Assembly: GCA_024707145.1 (NCBI GenBank)
Contig: JANQAI010000008.1
Coordinates: forward strand, 124,001-188,000
Direction: 5' to 3'
DNA: 64,000 nucleotides
Source: Magnetospirillum sp.
Lineage (GTDB): Bacteria > Pseudomonadota > Alphaproteobacteria > Rhodospirillales > Magnetospirillaceae
This document shows, piece after piece, positions 1 to 9,896 of the stretch (position 1 is its first letter; every line of letters starts with the position of its first letter). The translations under genes and the position numbers were made by a program. A model generated the notes under the pieces. That model was not told the DNA's origin. It did no database searches and was given only the letters and a program-made list of their open reading frames with translations.

Positions 1-142
1 GCACGGACCAGGGGGATGGCGGGTTCCATGACGATCATGGTGAGACCATAGCGGCATTGGGTGTCAACTTTGGTCACGTTCTGTTCCAAAGCTGAGTGGT
101 GCGGTTCAATGCAACCATCAGGCTTCCTCGAAGCCTCACGCC

Positions 143-1171
143 ATGCCAAAATCGGTCACATCGCGAGAAAGGGGCAAGCCGATGCGTTACGAAAAGGCCG
201 ACAACCTGTTGCAACTTGCCCTTGAGATGCAGGCGGCACGCGGCGGACTGTCCTTGGCCGAGATCGAGGCCAAGTTCGCCGTCGGCCGCCGCACCGCCAT
301 GCGCATGCGGGACGCCGTGCTGCGCAACTTCCCCCAGGCCGAGGAGGTGGCGACCGACGAGCGCGTCAAGCGCTGGCGCCTTCCACCCGGCACCTTGGAC
401 CGGCTGGTGAACTTCACCGCCGAGGAACTGGCGGCGCTGGAAAGCGCCGCGCGGCTGATGGAGCACGACAACCGCGCCGACGAGGCGGCGACCATCGCCA
501 CCGTGCTGGCCAAGGTGCGCGCGCTGATGAAGCCCGAGGTGGCGCGCAGGGTGGAACCCGATCTGGAGGCGCTGCTGGAGGCCGAGGGCCTGGCCATGCG
601 CCCCGGCCCCAAACCGCGCATCAAGGTGCTGGTGCTGGAGGAATTGCGCGAGGCCATCAAGGCCTGCCGCAAGGTGCGCATCCAATACCGCAACCGCCGC
701 ACCCGGCAGGTCAAGGAACGCCTCGTCCACCCCTATGGTTTCCTGCACGGCCACCGGCACTATCTGGTCGGCTGGCACGAGAACCCCAAGGCCAACAACG
801 TGGCGCTGTTCAGCCTGCCCAACATCGAAGCAGTAGAACTGGCCGATGAAACCTTCGTCCGCGATCCCGGCTTCGACCTGAAAACCTTCGCCGTCCGCTC
901 GTTCGGCCTGTTCCAGGGCGAGGAGCCGTTCGAGACCGTGTGGCGCTTTGCCCCCGAGGCCGCCGCCGATGCCGCCGACTTCGTCTTCCACCCCACCCAG
1001 ACGCTGGAAACCCAGCCCGACGGCGGTCTGATCGTCCGCCTCACCGCCGCAGGCGATCTGGAGATGGCCTGGCACCTTTATGCCTGGGGCGACAAGGTGG
1101 AGGTTCTGGAGCCCCAGCGGCTGGTCGACATGGTGCACGGGCAGCGGATGGCGTGGCCGGCATTGCCTTGA
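143..1171 (+). CDS. WYL-domain transcriptional regulator (true start may be 182)
   Basis: 342-aa ORF; N-terminal HTH-like region, C-terminal WYL-type segment (ACRKVRIQYRNRRTRQVKERLVHPYGFLHGHRHYLVGWHE). Confidence 0.85.
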   Translation: MPKSVTSRERGKPMRYEKADNLLQLALEMQAARGGLSLAEIEAKFAVGRRTAMRMRDAVLRNFPQAEEVATDERVKRWRLPPGTLDRLVNFTAEELAALESAARLMEHDNRADEAATIATVLAKVRALMKPEVARRVEPDLEALLEAEGLAMRPGPKPRIKVLVLEELREAIKACRKVRIQYRNRRTRQVKERLVHPYGFLHGHRHYLVGWHENPKANNVALFSLPNIEAVELADETFVRDPGFDLKTFAVRSFGLFQGEEPFETVWRFAPEAAADAADFVFHPTQTLETQPDGGLIVRLTAAGDLEMAWHLYAWGDKVEVLEPQRLVDMVHGQRMAWPALP

Positions 1172-1447
1172 TCAGGGCGCTTGCACCTTTGGCCTGTTGC
1201 GCGATCCGATCCGGCGGCCGCGGCGTGGGCCGGTCCAAGGCTGGGGAGTGGTAGTGCAGGCCCGCCAGCGATCGAGTTCGGCAATCATGTACAGCGCAGT
1301 GCCTGATGTCCCACCCTTGCCCCTGGTCGGGTTGGTGTATTTGGGGCCGACGCCGCGCTTGGCCCACGACTCCATCGTTCCCACGCAAACGCCAAGATAT
1401 TCCGCCGCTTCGCGCCGCTTGAGACTCTTCCCATCGCCATTCGACAT
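1172..1447 (-). CDS. AlpA/excisionase-like helix-turn-helix protein
   Basis: Short ORF with KRREAAEYLGVCVGTMESWAKRGVGPKYTN, typical MerR/AlpA-type HTH; abuts the WYL stop codon. Confidence 0.65.
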   Translation of the reverse strand: MSNGDGKSLKRREAAEYLGVCVGTMESWAKRGVGPKYTNPTRGKGGTSGTALYMIAELDRWRACTTTPQPWTGPRRGRRIGSRNRPKVQAP

Positions 1448-1681
1448 ATCACCCTCGCAATAACATCGAACTCCAGCGTCAAAAATTACAACGGAACACT
1501 ATATTTATATTTACGCTTCATCAAAAGAATAACCGCTTTTACCACACCTATTCTCTTGGCGTGGCAACGGCGTGACACCGGGGGCAGCAACCTGAAGGAG
1601 AAATTTAGGTTTTACAGGCGAATAGCCAGAACTTTGCTGGTTCTGTCGAAGAATTGGGCGCTCAGCCACAGCCTCCCAGAA

Positions 1682-1717
1682 AAACAGCCGCAGGACCTTG
1701 CGGTCCTGCGGCTGTTT
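1682..1717 (-). terminator. Rho-independent terminator downstream of sseA
   Basis: Perfect 16-bp inverted repeat AAACAGCCGCAGGACC-ttgc-GGTCCTGCGGCTGTTT followed by a T-run on the minus strand. Confidence 0.85.
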
Positions 1718-1744
1718 GTGGTCCTCTTCAAGAACGGCGGGGGT

Positions 1745-2602
1745 CTAGCCGACCACTGCCACCGCCTCGGGATGGTTGCCCCATTCGGCCCAGGACCCGT
1801 CATAGACGGCCACGTCCTCGCGGCCCAGCAGGTAGAGCGCCAGCGCCAGCACGCAGGCGGTGATGCCCGACCCGCAGCTGGCCACCACCGGCCGGGAAAA
1901 ATCCAGACCGGCGGCCTCGAAGCGCGCCCGCAACTCGGCGGCCGGCTTCATGGTGTGGGTGGCGGCGTCGATCAGGTCGGCGAAGGGCACGTTCAGCGCC
2001 CCAGGCATATGGCCCACATGCTTGACCGGCCAGGGTTCGGGTGCGGTGCCGGCGAAACGAGCGGCGGCACGGGCATCCACCACCTGCTCGCGCTTGCTCT
2101 CCAGATTGGCCTTCACGTCGGCGAAGCCGCGCACCAGGGTGGCGTTGACCTGGGGCAGGAAGTGGCGGTCGCGCGGCATGGGCGGCAAATCCTCCAACGG
2201 CCGCCGCTCGGCTATCCATTTGGGCAGGCCGCCGTCCAGCACCGCCACGTCGCGGTGGCCGAACACCCGGAACATCCACCACACCCGGGCGGCGGCGGTG
2301 GCGAAGCCCTGGCTGTCGTACACCACCACCTTGTTGCCGTTGCCCAGCCCGAGCCTGCGCACCTTGCTGGCGAACTTCTCCGGCGGCGGCAGCATGTGCG
2401 GCAGCGGATTGTTCGTATCGGCGATCTCGTCCACGTCGAAGAAGACCGCGCCGGGAATATGCGCGGACTCGTATTCCTCGCGGCCGTTGCGACCGGCCGC
2501 GGGCATGAACCAGCTGGCATCGACGACACGGACGTCAGGCGCGGACAGGTGTGCCGCCAGCCACTCGGTGCTGACGAGGGCATCCGGATTGGGATAGGTC
2601 AT
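1745..2602 (-). CDS. sseA: 3-mercaptopyruvate sulfurtransferase (tandem rhodanese)
   Basis: Two rhodanese domains, catalytic loop CGSGITA; start at MTYPNPDALVS. Confidence 0.92.
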   Translation of the reverse strand: MTYPNPDALVSTEWLAAHLSAPDVRVVDASWFMPAAGRNGREEYESAHIPGAVFFDVDEIADTNNPLPHMLPPPEKFASKVRRLGLGNGNKVVVYDSQGFATAAARVWWMFRVFGHRDVAVLDGGLPKWIAERRPLEDLPPMPRDRHFLPQVNATLVRGFADVKANLESKREQVVDARAAARFAGTAPEPWPVKHVGHMPGALNVPFADLIDAATHTMKPAAELRARFEAAGLDFSRPVVASCGSGITACVLALALYLLGREDVAVYDGSWAEWGNHPEAVAVVG

Positions 2603-2634
2603 GCTTCCCTCGGAATTTGCTTGGTTGGCGCCGC

Positions 2635-3642
2635 CTACTCCAGCCAATCCGGGACGGGAAGGTTCCGCTCCTTCAGGAAGGCCGGGTTGAACAGCTTGCT
2701 CTGATAGCGGGTACCATAATCACACAGCACTGTCACCACCGTATGGCCCGGCCCCAACTTCCGTGCCACCTTCATGGCGGCGACCACGTTGATGCCGGAC
2801 GAACCGCCCAGGACCAGCCCCTCCTGTTTGAGCAGATTGAAGATCAGCGGCAGGGCTTCCTCGTCGGTGACCCGCACCTGGTCGTCGATGGGGGCGCCCA
2901 CCAGGTTCTTGGTGATGCGGCCCTGGCCGATGCCCTCGGTGATGGAGCTGCCTTCGGCCTTCAGCTCGCCATGGGCATAATGATTGTAGAGGGCCGAACC
3001 CATGGGGTCCGCCAGCACGATCCGGATGTCCTTGTTGTGCTCCTTCAGCGCCATGCCGGTGCCGGCCAGCGTGCCACCGGTGCCCACGGCGCAGGTGAAG
3101 GCGTCGACGCGGCCGCCGGTCTGGCGCCAGATCTCCTGGCCGGTGGTGCGATAATGGCCCAGGCGGTTGGCCACGTTGTCGAACTGGTTGGCCCACAGCA
3201 CGCCGTTGGGCTCGGTCTTGGCCAGCTCGCCGGCCAGGGTTTCGGAATAGCGGACGTAGTTGCCCGGGTCGGAATAGGGCACGGCCGGCACCAGGCGCAG
3301 GTCGGCGCCGATCAGGCACAGCATGTCCTTCTTTTCCTGGCTCTGGGTCTCGGGCATGACGATGACGCTGCGGTAGCCCAGCGCGTTGCCCACCAGGGTC
3401 AGGCCGATGCCGGTGTTGCCGGCGGTACCCTCGACGATGACGCCACCCGGCTTCAGCAGTCCCTTCTCCTCGGCATCCTGGATGATGGCCAGGGCGGCGC
3501 GGTCCTTCACCGAACCTCCGGGATTGAGGAATTCCGCCTTGCCCAGGATGGTGCAGCCGGTCGCCTCGGACGGGCCGTGCAGCTTGATCAGCGGGGTACG
3601 GCCGATGGTGTCGAGGAAACCGTCGCGAACGTCCGTCATCAT
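2635..3642 (-). CDS. cysK: cysteine synthase A
   Basis: PLP site NPGGSVKDRAA, EGTAGNTGIGL and GTGGTLAGTG motifs. Confidence 0.93.
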   Translation of the reverse strand: MMTDVRDGFLDTIGRTPLIKLHGPSEATGCTILGKAEFLNPGGSVKDRAALAIIQDAEEKGLLKPGGVIVEGTAGNTGIGLTLVGNALGYRSVIVMPETQSQEKKDMLCLIGADLRLVPAVPYSDPGNYVRYSETLAGELAKTEPNGVLWANQFDNVANRLGHYRTTGQEIWRQTGGRVDAFTCAVGTGGTLAGTGMALKEHNKDIRIVLADPMGSALYNHYAHGELKAEGSSITEGIGQGRITKNLVGAPIDDQVRVTDEEALPLIFNLLKQEGLVLGGSSGINVVAAMKVARKLGPGHTVVTVLCDYGTRYQSKLFNPAFLKERNLPVPDWLE

Positions 3643-4002
3643 TAGTGTTCTTTCACGTTAAATTACACTTTAGTTAAGCATAACAGAGCATCCGGTCAGC
3701 GATCAAGCCGATTGGAAATGTACAATCTGAAAATGGAGAAGCCCCTGCCCACGGATGGCAACACCGCGTGCCAACGGTGTGGGAGGAGCGTAGGCATAAG
3801 CGCAAACAATACCCGGTCGCGCCCGAGGTATGCCAAAAGCCAGCGAGCTTCGGTCAAGGTTTTCGGCGGCAGGCTTCTTATCTAGCATATAAGAATGCCA
3901 GGTGGTCCGGTGCATCGGTAATGAGTCTCCCCGCCAATACCCCCTCCCCCTGACACAAGGGCTGGGACCGGCACCGAAGAACAAGGGTGTGCCGAGACAG
4001 GT

Positions 4003-5850
4003 TTGCATGACCGCGAGCAGATATTTCGCGCCTTGCTGGGCACCATGGACCAGGGGTTCTGCATCGTCGAGGTCATCTTCGATGAGCTGGACCAGCCGGT
4101 CGACTACCGTTTCGTCGAGGTGAACGGGGCATTCGAGAGGGACACGGGACTGCAGGGTGCGGTCGGCCGGCGCATGCGGGAGATGCGCCCCGATCATGAG
4201 GAATCCTGGTTCCAAACCTATGGTCGCATCGCCCGCACCGGAGTGTCCGAGCGTTTCGAAAGCTACGCCGCGGCGCTGCGGCGCTGGTACGACGTCCATG
4301 CCATTCGCGTGGGCGCGCCCGAGTTGCACAGGGTCGCCATCGTGTTCGACGACGTCACCAGCCGCAAGGCGGCGGAAACCGCATTGCGGCAGAGCGAGGC
4401 GCGGTTCCGCATGCTGTTCGACAGCATGAGCGAGGGTTTCGTCATCGCCGATCTGCTGCGCGACGCAACGGGGCAGGTTTACGACCTGCGCTATGTCGAG
4501 GTGTCCCCGTCGTTCCAACGGCTGACCGGCCGCACCCCGCAGCAGGTGGTCGGACACACCACGCGCGAAGTGTTCGGAGAGGTGGAGGACCACTGGGTGG
4601 AAACCTGGCGCCAAGCCGGCCGAGGCATCCACTCGCGGACCGAGGGGTATTCCGGGGCACTCGGCCAGTGGTTCCAGGCCTCCACGACACCGCTGAGCGA
4701 GAACCGGATCGCCGTCCTGTTCACCGACATCAGCGAACAGCACCGCCGGGAACTCGGCCTGAAGGACGCACGCACCAAGGCCGAAGCCGCCAGCGCCTCG
4801 AAGAGCAAGTTCCTGGCCGCCGCCAGTCACGATCTGCGCCAACCGGTCCAGTCGCTGATCCTGTTCGCCCAGGTGCTTGCCTCGCGCCTGGCCGGCCATC
4901 CGGCCGAGCCGGTGGTGGCGAAGATGTCGGGAGCGCTGGACACCTTCACGGACTTGCTGGACAGCCTGCTCGACATCTCCAAGCTGGACGCCGGGCTGGT
5001 CGTCCCGGATGTGCGGGCGCATCCCGTCACCGCCATTCTGCAGGAACTGGCCGACGCCTACCAACCGCGCATGGCCGCCAAGGGCCTGCGCCTCAAACGG
5101 CATCTGACCGACGCCTGGGCGATGGTGGACGCCACCCTGCTGCGGCGCATCGTCAGCAATTTGCTGGACAACGCGCTCAAATACACACCGCAAGGCGGCG
5201 TCCTGCTGGCCTGCCATCGCGTCGGCGAAATGGTGCGCATCGAGGTGGTGGATACCGGCGTGGGCATTCCCGCCGAACACTTGGATGCCATTTTCGAGGA
5301 ATTCGTCCAGGTCGGCGAGATCGGGCGGGAACACAAACAGGGCATGGGATTGGGATTGGCGACGGTGAAACGGCTGGCCAATCTGTTGAATTACTCGCTC
5401 TCGGTGCGCTCGTGCCCCGGCCATGGCTCCCGCTTCACCGTCGACATCCCGCCCACCGCCGCCCGGGCGAACCCGGAGGCAGCACCCGCGGCCGACACCA
5501 TCGCCCGGCGCGTCCTGGTGGTCGACGACGACAGCACAATCGTCGAGGGGATGAAGGCGCTGCTGGAAGCCGCCGGCTACGAGGTGCTGACCGCCTCGCA
5601 GGCGGAGGAGGCCCTGACCCTGCTGCAGGGGGAGCGGGCACCCGACGCGGTGGTGACCGATTTCCGCCTAGGCGGAGCGTTTACCGGCATCCGGCTGATC
5701 GAAGAGGCCCGCCGCCGCACCGGCAGGAAGTTGCCTGGGCTGGTCATCACCGGCGACACCACGGTGCGGCCCGGCGCGGAAATCTCGGTCCTCCACAAGC
5801 CTGTACCGCCCGAACTGCTGACCAAGGCGCTGGCGGACATCTGCCATTAG
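4003..5850 (+). CDS. PAS-PAS hybrid histidine kinase with C-terminal receiver
   Basis: HisKA motif AASHDLRQPVQSL, N/G boxes (NLLDNALKYT, DTGVGIP, GMGLGLA), REC domain VLVVDDDSTI...VVTDFRLGG. Confidence 0.92.
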   Translation: MHDREQIFRALLGTMDQGFCIVEVIFDELDQPVDYRFVEVNGAFERDTGLQGAVGRRMREMRPDHEESWFQTYGRIARTGVSERFESYAAALRRWYDVHAIRVGAPELHRVAIVFDDVTSRKAAETALRQSEARFRMLFDSMSEGFVIADLLRDATGQVYDLRYVEVSPSFQRLTGRTPQQVVGHTTREVFGEVEDHWVETWRQAGRGIHSRTEGYSGALGQWFQASTTPLSENRIAVLFTDISEQHRRELGLKDARTKAEAASASKSKFLAAASHDLRQPVQSLILFAQVLASRLAGHPAEPVVAKMSGALDTFTDLLDSLLDISKLDAGLVVPDVRAHPVTAILQELADAYQPRMAAKGLRLKRHLTDAWAMVDATLLRRIVSNLLDNALKYTPQGGVLLACHRVGEMVRIEVVDTGVGIPAEHLDAIFEEFVQVGEIGREHKQGMGLGLATVKRLANLLNYSLSVRSCPGHGSRFTVDIPPTAARANPEAAPAADTIARRVLVVDDDSTIVEGMKALLEAAGYEVLTASQAEEALTLLQGERAPDAVVTDFRLGGAFTGIRLIEEARRRTGRKLPGLVITGDTTVRPGAEISVLHKPVPPELLTKALADICH

Positions 5851-5875
5851 AACCGGATGCTTTCAGGTTGAATCC
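5847..5875 (+). repeat. AGARCCGGATGCT dispersed repeat, copy 1
   Basis: TTAGAACCGGATGCTTTCAGGTTGAATCC directly after a stop codon. Confidence 0.6.
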
Positions 5876-5901
5876 GGCTCTTATCAATAAGTTATCGTAC
5901 T

Positions 5902-6522
5902 CTAGACGCCCCAGCGCGCCTTCAGCCCCTGACGTTCCAGCATCAGCCACTGCACGGCGATCACCGCCATGGAATTGGCGATGCGGCCGTCCTTGACCAT
6001 GGCATAGGCTTCGTCCACGGGGACGGTGAACACCCGGATGTCCTCGCCTTCGTGCTCCAGGCCGTGCAGGCCGTCGATCCTGCTGGCGTCGATGCGGGCG
6101 CAAAACAGCTGCACGGTTTCCGACGAACCACCGGGGGTGATGATGTACTTGCCGATATGGACCATGTCGGCGGCGGTGGCGCCGGCCTCCTCCTCGGCCT
6201 CGCGCAGCGCCACCCGTTCCGGCGTCTCGCCGTCCTCGATGATGCCGGCCACGCATTCCACCAGCCACGGATAGTCGCCCGCCGCCAGGGCGCCCACGCG
6301 GAACTGCTCGATCAGGGCGATCTGGTCGCGCACCGGATCGTAGAGAATGACCACCACCGCATGGCCGCGCTCGAACACCTCGCGCACGATGTCGCCGGTC
6401 CAGCCGCCGGCGAAGGTGCGGTGGCGCACGCGATAGACGTCGATGGCGAAATAGCCCTGGAACCTGCGTTCCCTGGCGATGATCTGGACGTCTTCGGCAA
6501 CGGAAAAGCGGGTTTCGGCCAT
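5902..6522 (-). CDS. NUDIX hydrolase (ADP-ribose pyrophosphatase-like)
   Basis: Nudix box GIIEDGETPERVALREAEEEAGA; start at MAETRFSVAEDV. Confidence 0.9.
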   Translation of the reverse strand: MAETRFSVAEDVQIIARERRFQGYFAIDVYRVRHRTFAGGWTGDIVREVFERGHAVVVILYDPVRDQIALIEQFRVGALAAGDYPWLVECVAGIIEDGETPERVALREAEEEAGATAADMVHIGKYIITPGGSSETVQLFCARIDASRIDGLHGLEHEGEDIRVFTVPVDEAYAMVKDGRIANSMAVIAVQWLMLERQGLKARWGV

Positions 6523-6596
6523 CAGGGGCTCCCATGGGAACGGGCGACGCACCACCTGTACTTCGCAACCGCATCCGAAGCAAGGAAGGAGGGCCC

Positions 6597-7058
6597 ATGA
6601 AGACCAGCGCAGCACCCCCCGGCGGCACCGTCGTCGTCGCCTCCAGCGGCGAGGGAAAGCTGTCCCAGGCGGTCATGGTCGGGCGCCACGTGCTGCGCGC
6701 CGACGAGCCGATCGCGGCGGGCGGCGATGACCTGGGACCGACGCCCCATGAATTGCTGCTGGCGGCCCTGGGAAGCTGCACCGCCATGACCGTGCAGATG
6801 GTGGCCAACCGCAAGGGCTGGCCGCTGGAGCATGTGGAGGTGCACCTGCGCCACGGCGCCCTGCCGCCGGAGAATGGCGGGCCGGGAACGCTGATCCTGC
6901 GCGACATCATCCTGGACGGCCCGCTGGACGAGGAGCAGCGGCGCAAGCTGCTGGAGATCGCGGAAAAGTGCCCCATCCACAAGACCTTGACCGGCGAGAT
7001 CAAGATCATCACCGGCCTGGTGGGACGGGGCAGCGTGGTCAGCGGCGGCGAGGAGTAG
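6597..7058 (+). CDS. OsmC family protein
   Basis: PTPHELLLAALGSCTAMTVQM and CPIHKTLTGEI motifs. Confidence 0.88.
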   Translation: MKTSAAPPGGTVVVASSGEGKLSQAVMVGRHVLRADEPIAAGGDDLGPTPHELLLAALGSCTAMTVQMVANRKGWPLEHVEVHLRHGALPPENGGPGTLILRDIILDGPLDEEQRRKLLEIAEKCPIHKTLTGEIKIITGLVGRGSVVSGGEE

Positions 7059-7956
7059 CCCCGCAGATGAAGTCGCAGCATTCCGCCCAGGCGGCCTCGG
7101 CCTCGGGGAACAGGGGCGCGCAGGCCGGATAGCAATGGAACAGCCCCTTGCCGACGCGCAGGGTCACGTCCACCCCGGCCGCCTCGGCCCGCTGGGCGAA
7201 GACGCGGGAATCGTCCAGCAGCACCTCGTTGCCGCCCACGTGGATGAGCACAGGCGGCAGCCCCTCCAGCCGCCCGTGCAGGGGCGAGATCAGCGGGTGG
7301 ACGGCGTCGACCCCGCCCGCGTAATGGGCGCTGAACACCAGCCAGCAATCCCGGGGCGCCAACGCCTCCACCCCCAGGTTGGCCGTATAGCTGGCGCCGC
7401 CGCAGGTCAGGTCCGTCCATGGCGAGAGCGTCACCGCCCGTGCCGGCATCGGCCCACCCCGGTCGCGCAAGGCCAGCAGGGTGGCCAGGCTCAGCCCGCC
7501 CCCCGCCGAATCGCCCATGAAGACCACGTCGTCGCCCGCATGTCCCTGGGCCAGCAGCCAGCCATAGGCAGCCAGGGCGTCCTCCAGGGCGGCGGGAAAT
7601 GGGTGCTCGGGCGCCAGGCGGTAGCCGAACAGCAAGGCCGCCGTCCGGCTGCCGGTGGCGAACTTGGCGACGATGGCGCGATGCGAGGGGCAGTCGCCCA
7701 TGACATAGCCGCCGCCGTGGAAATACAGCAGGATCCGCCCCGGCTCGGCATCGGCGGGACGAATCCACTCGGCGGCGAGCCCGCCGATGGAAACGGGTTC
7801 CACCGTCACCCCGTCGGGCAGCCTGCCCAGCAGGCGCGCCCCCTTCTCCACCCGCCGGCGCCATTCGGTGATCGGGGTGGTGTGGTCAAGCGGCCGGCGG
7901 AGCAGATGGCGGTGCTTCAGCGCGAACAGGAACAGGCGGCTGCGCAGGCTGGGCAT
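7039..7956 (-). CDS. alpha/beta hydrolase, hormone-sensitive-lipase family
   Basis: HGGGYVMGD oxyanion-hole motif and GDSAGG nucleophile elbow. Confidence 0.9.
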   Translation of the reverse strand: MPSLRSRLFLFALKHRHLLRRPLDHTTPITEWRRRVEKGARLLGRLPDGVTVEPVSIGGLAAEWIRPADAEPGRILLYFHGGGYVMGDCPSHRAIVAKFATGSRTAALLFGYRLAPEHPFPAALEDALAAYGWLLAQGHAGDDVVFMGDSAGGGLSLATLLALRDRGGPMPARAVTLSPWTDLTCGGASYTANLGVEALAPRDCWLVFSAHYAGGVDAVHPLISPLHGRLEGLPPVLIHVGGNEVLLDDSRVFAQRAEAAGVDVTLRVGKGLFHCYPACAPLFPEAEAAWAECCDFICGATPRRR

Positions 7957-7966
7957 GGCCGCCCCC

Positions 7967-8500
7967 TCAGGCCAGATGGCCGATGAGGGCGAGCGCGTCG
8001 GCCGGCGGCCGGCGTTCCACCCGCCGGTACTCGGCGCCATCACGGGTACGGTCGAGCCAACCGCCGTCCACCAGCTCGCGCCGGATCAGGACGTGGTCGC
8101 CGAAGCCGTGACGGGCCACCAGCAGCTCGTTGACCTGCTTCTCGCTCAGCACCCGGCGCGCCGGCAGGTGCGACCACATCACCCACAGGCACAACTGCCG
8201 CTCGCTGAACTTGGATGGCCAGCGGACCAGCCCGCCGGCGGGATCGAAATGGCGGGTGACGCGGCGGATACGGGTATAATCCACCGGCTGGGGCGGCGGT
8301 GCGGGCGGCTGGGCCAGCGCCTCGCGGGCAGCCGCCTGGGCGCGGAAATGCTGGAAATTGCGGCAGCCGGCCGAACGGGCCAGCATGTTCAGCAATTCCA
8401 CGTGGCCGGGCTGGTGGTCGCAACGGGCCAGCTCACCCTTGAGGGCGCGGGCCAGGGCCGAGATGTCCTCGGCATGAAACGGCAAGGGGATTCGGGACAT
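7967..8500 (-). CDS. DUF2087-type protein
   Basis: C-terminal region RHFDPAGGLVRWPSKFSERQLCLWVMWSHLPARRVLSEKQVNELL... resembles DUF2087. Confidence 0.7.
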   Translation of the reverse strand: MSRIPLPFHAEDISALARALKGELARCDHQPGHVELLNMLARSAGCRNFQHFRAQAAAREALAQPPAPPPQPVDYTRIRRVTRHFDPAGGLVRWPSKFSERQLCLWVMWSHLPARRVLSEKQVNELLVARHGFGDHVLIRRELVDGGWLDRTRDGAEYRRVERRPPADALALIGHLA

Positions 8501-8742
8501 CGCTCATCCTCACGACGTGCCAAGGTCCGCTGAAGGGATCGTCGGTGGTCGCCGGCTTCCGACACGGCACGAGGACAAGGTGTCGGGTCGAAGAGGATGC
8601 AAGCGGCAGGTTTAGCTCCCCTCGCGGGGCGGCGACGCCTGGGTGAACTGCCGACCAAGGCTGCTTATACGCCCGGTCGGGGTCCGGACGCAAGACGGGC
8701 GCGGCTGTCCGGAAGGAGGGACGCCGGGTTGGCCGCCCCTTT

Positions 8743-9216
8743 TCAGTATCCCACGAAGGTGCCGGCGGCGCCGATGAAGGTGGTGAACAGGCCCAGCACC
8801 AAGTTGACCACCACGATGGCGCGGATGCGGCCCTGCCAGCGGGCGGCGGCCACCAGATCGTTGGTGGCGAGCGCCCGCTTGAAGGCCAGGAAGGGGCCGA
8901 GCACCATGACGATGAACAGCAGGATCATCACCGCGCCGGTGATCTGCATGACGTCGATATGCAGATTGCCGCCCGAAATGCCGCCGCGATAGCCGGTCAG
9001 CAGCACGCCATAGCCGGTCGCCAGCAGGACGACGATGGACGCCGCCACCCAGGCGAAGAAGCGCGGCAGCACCCGGCGCCACAGGGCCAGACGCAGGGAC
9101 GCGGTCATCTCGGTCACCGACGGGCGCAGCACCATATGGGCGAAGAACATGCCGCCGACCCAGATGACGGCGGCCAGGGTGTGCAACCCGATGGCGGCAG
9201 CGAACGAGTAATCCAT
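8743..9216 (-). CDS. CopD-like copper resistance/membrane protein
   Basis: Small multi-TM ORF IGLHTLAAVIWVGGMFFAHMVLRPSV, typical of the CopD family. Confidence 0.75.
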   Translation of the reverse strand: MDYSFAAAIGLHTLAAVIWVGGMFFAHMVLRPSVTEMTASLRLALWRRVLPRFFAWVAASIVVLLATGYGVLLTGYRGGISGGNLHIDVMQITGAVMILLFIVMVLGPFLAFKRALATNDLVAAARWQGRIRAIVVVNLVLGLFTTFIGAAGTFVGY

Positions 9217-9225
9217 CTTCTTCCC

Positions 9226-9867
9226 TTACAGTCCCAGCTTGCCGGCGATCTCGTCGGCCAACGCCTTGATTTCCTTGGTGGCGGTATGGCGGGGATTGCT
9301 CTCCACCACGCCCTTGCCTTCCATGATGCTGGCGGCGAAGGCGACGCGGTTGCCCAGCACGGCGACCGCCACCGGCAGTTCCGCCTGGTCGATCTTCTTG
9401 CGCACCGCATCCACCAGCTTGCCCTTGGCCGGGGTGCGGTTGAACACCACCAGCGCCGCCGACTTCTCCTTCCTGGCCATGTCGAGCGTCGGCTGGGTGG
9501 CCCACAGGTCCATGGGCGACGGCTGCATGGGCACCATGATCAGGTCGGCGGCACGCACGGCGATGCGCACGTCGGTTTCGGCATGGGGCGGGCTGTCCAC
9601 CAGAATGATGTCCACGTCGCGCTTCATGCGGTCCAGTTCGGTGGACAGGCGCCAACCCGACGCCTGGAGAAAGGTAATGCCGGCACCGTCGGAATCCACC
9701 AGCGCCTTGCGCACCTCGTACCAGGTGGCGAGCGACCCCTGCGGATCGATGTCGATCAGTCCCACACGCTTGCCCGCGCGGGCATAGGCCACCGCCAACT
9801 GGGCGGCCATGGTGGTCTTTCCCGCGCCGCCCTTCTGCTGGGCGATGGTGACGATCTTGGCCGGCAT
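9226..9867 (-). CDS. ParA/MinD-family ATPase
   Basis: Deviant Walker A QQKGGAGKTTMA, DIDPQGSLATW, ILVDSPPH. Confidence 0.9.
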   Translation of the reverse strand: MPAKIVTIAQQKGGAGKTTMAAQLAVAYARAGKRVGLIDIDPQGSLATWYEVRKALVDSDGAGITFLQASGWRLSTELDRMKRDVDIILVDSPPHAETDVRIAVRAADLIMVPMQPSPMDLWATQPTLDMARKEKSAALVVFNRTPAKGKLVDAVRKKIDQAELPVAVAVLGNRVAFAASIMEGKGVVESNPRHTATKEIKALADEIAGKLGL

Positions 9868-9896
9868 GGCTCCCCCTGGGTGCGCTAGGTTTCCCC

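Noticed and set aside
3703-5424. 573-aa minus-strand ORF antisense to the PAS hybrid kinase
   Set aside because: High-GC mirror ORF; composition rich in H/Q/G/R with no recognisable domain, while the plus strand encodes a clear kinase.
5747-7864. 705-aa minus-strand ORF
   Set aside because: Spans several well-supported genes on both strands in a wrong frame; GC-driven spurious ORF.
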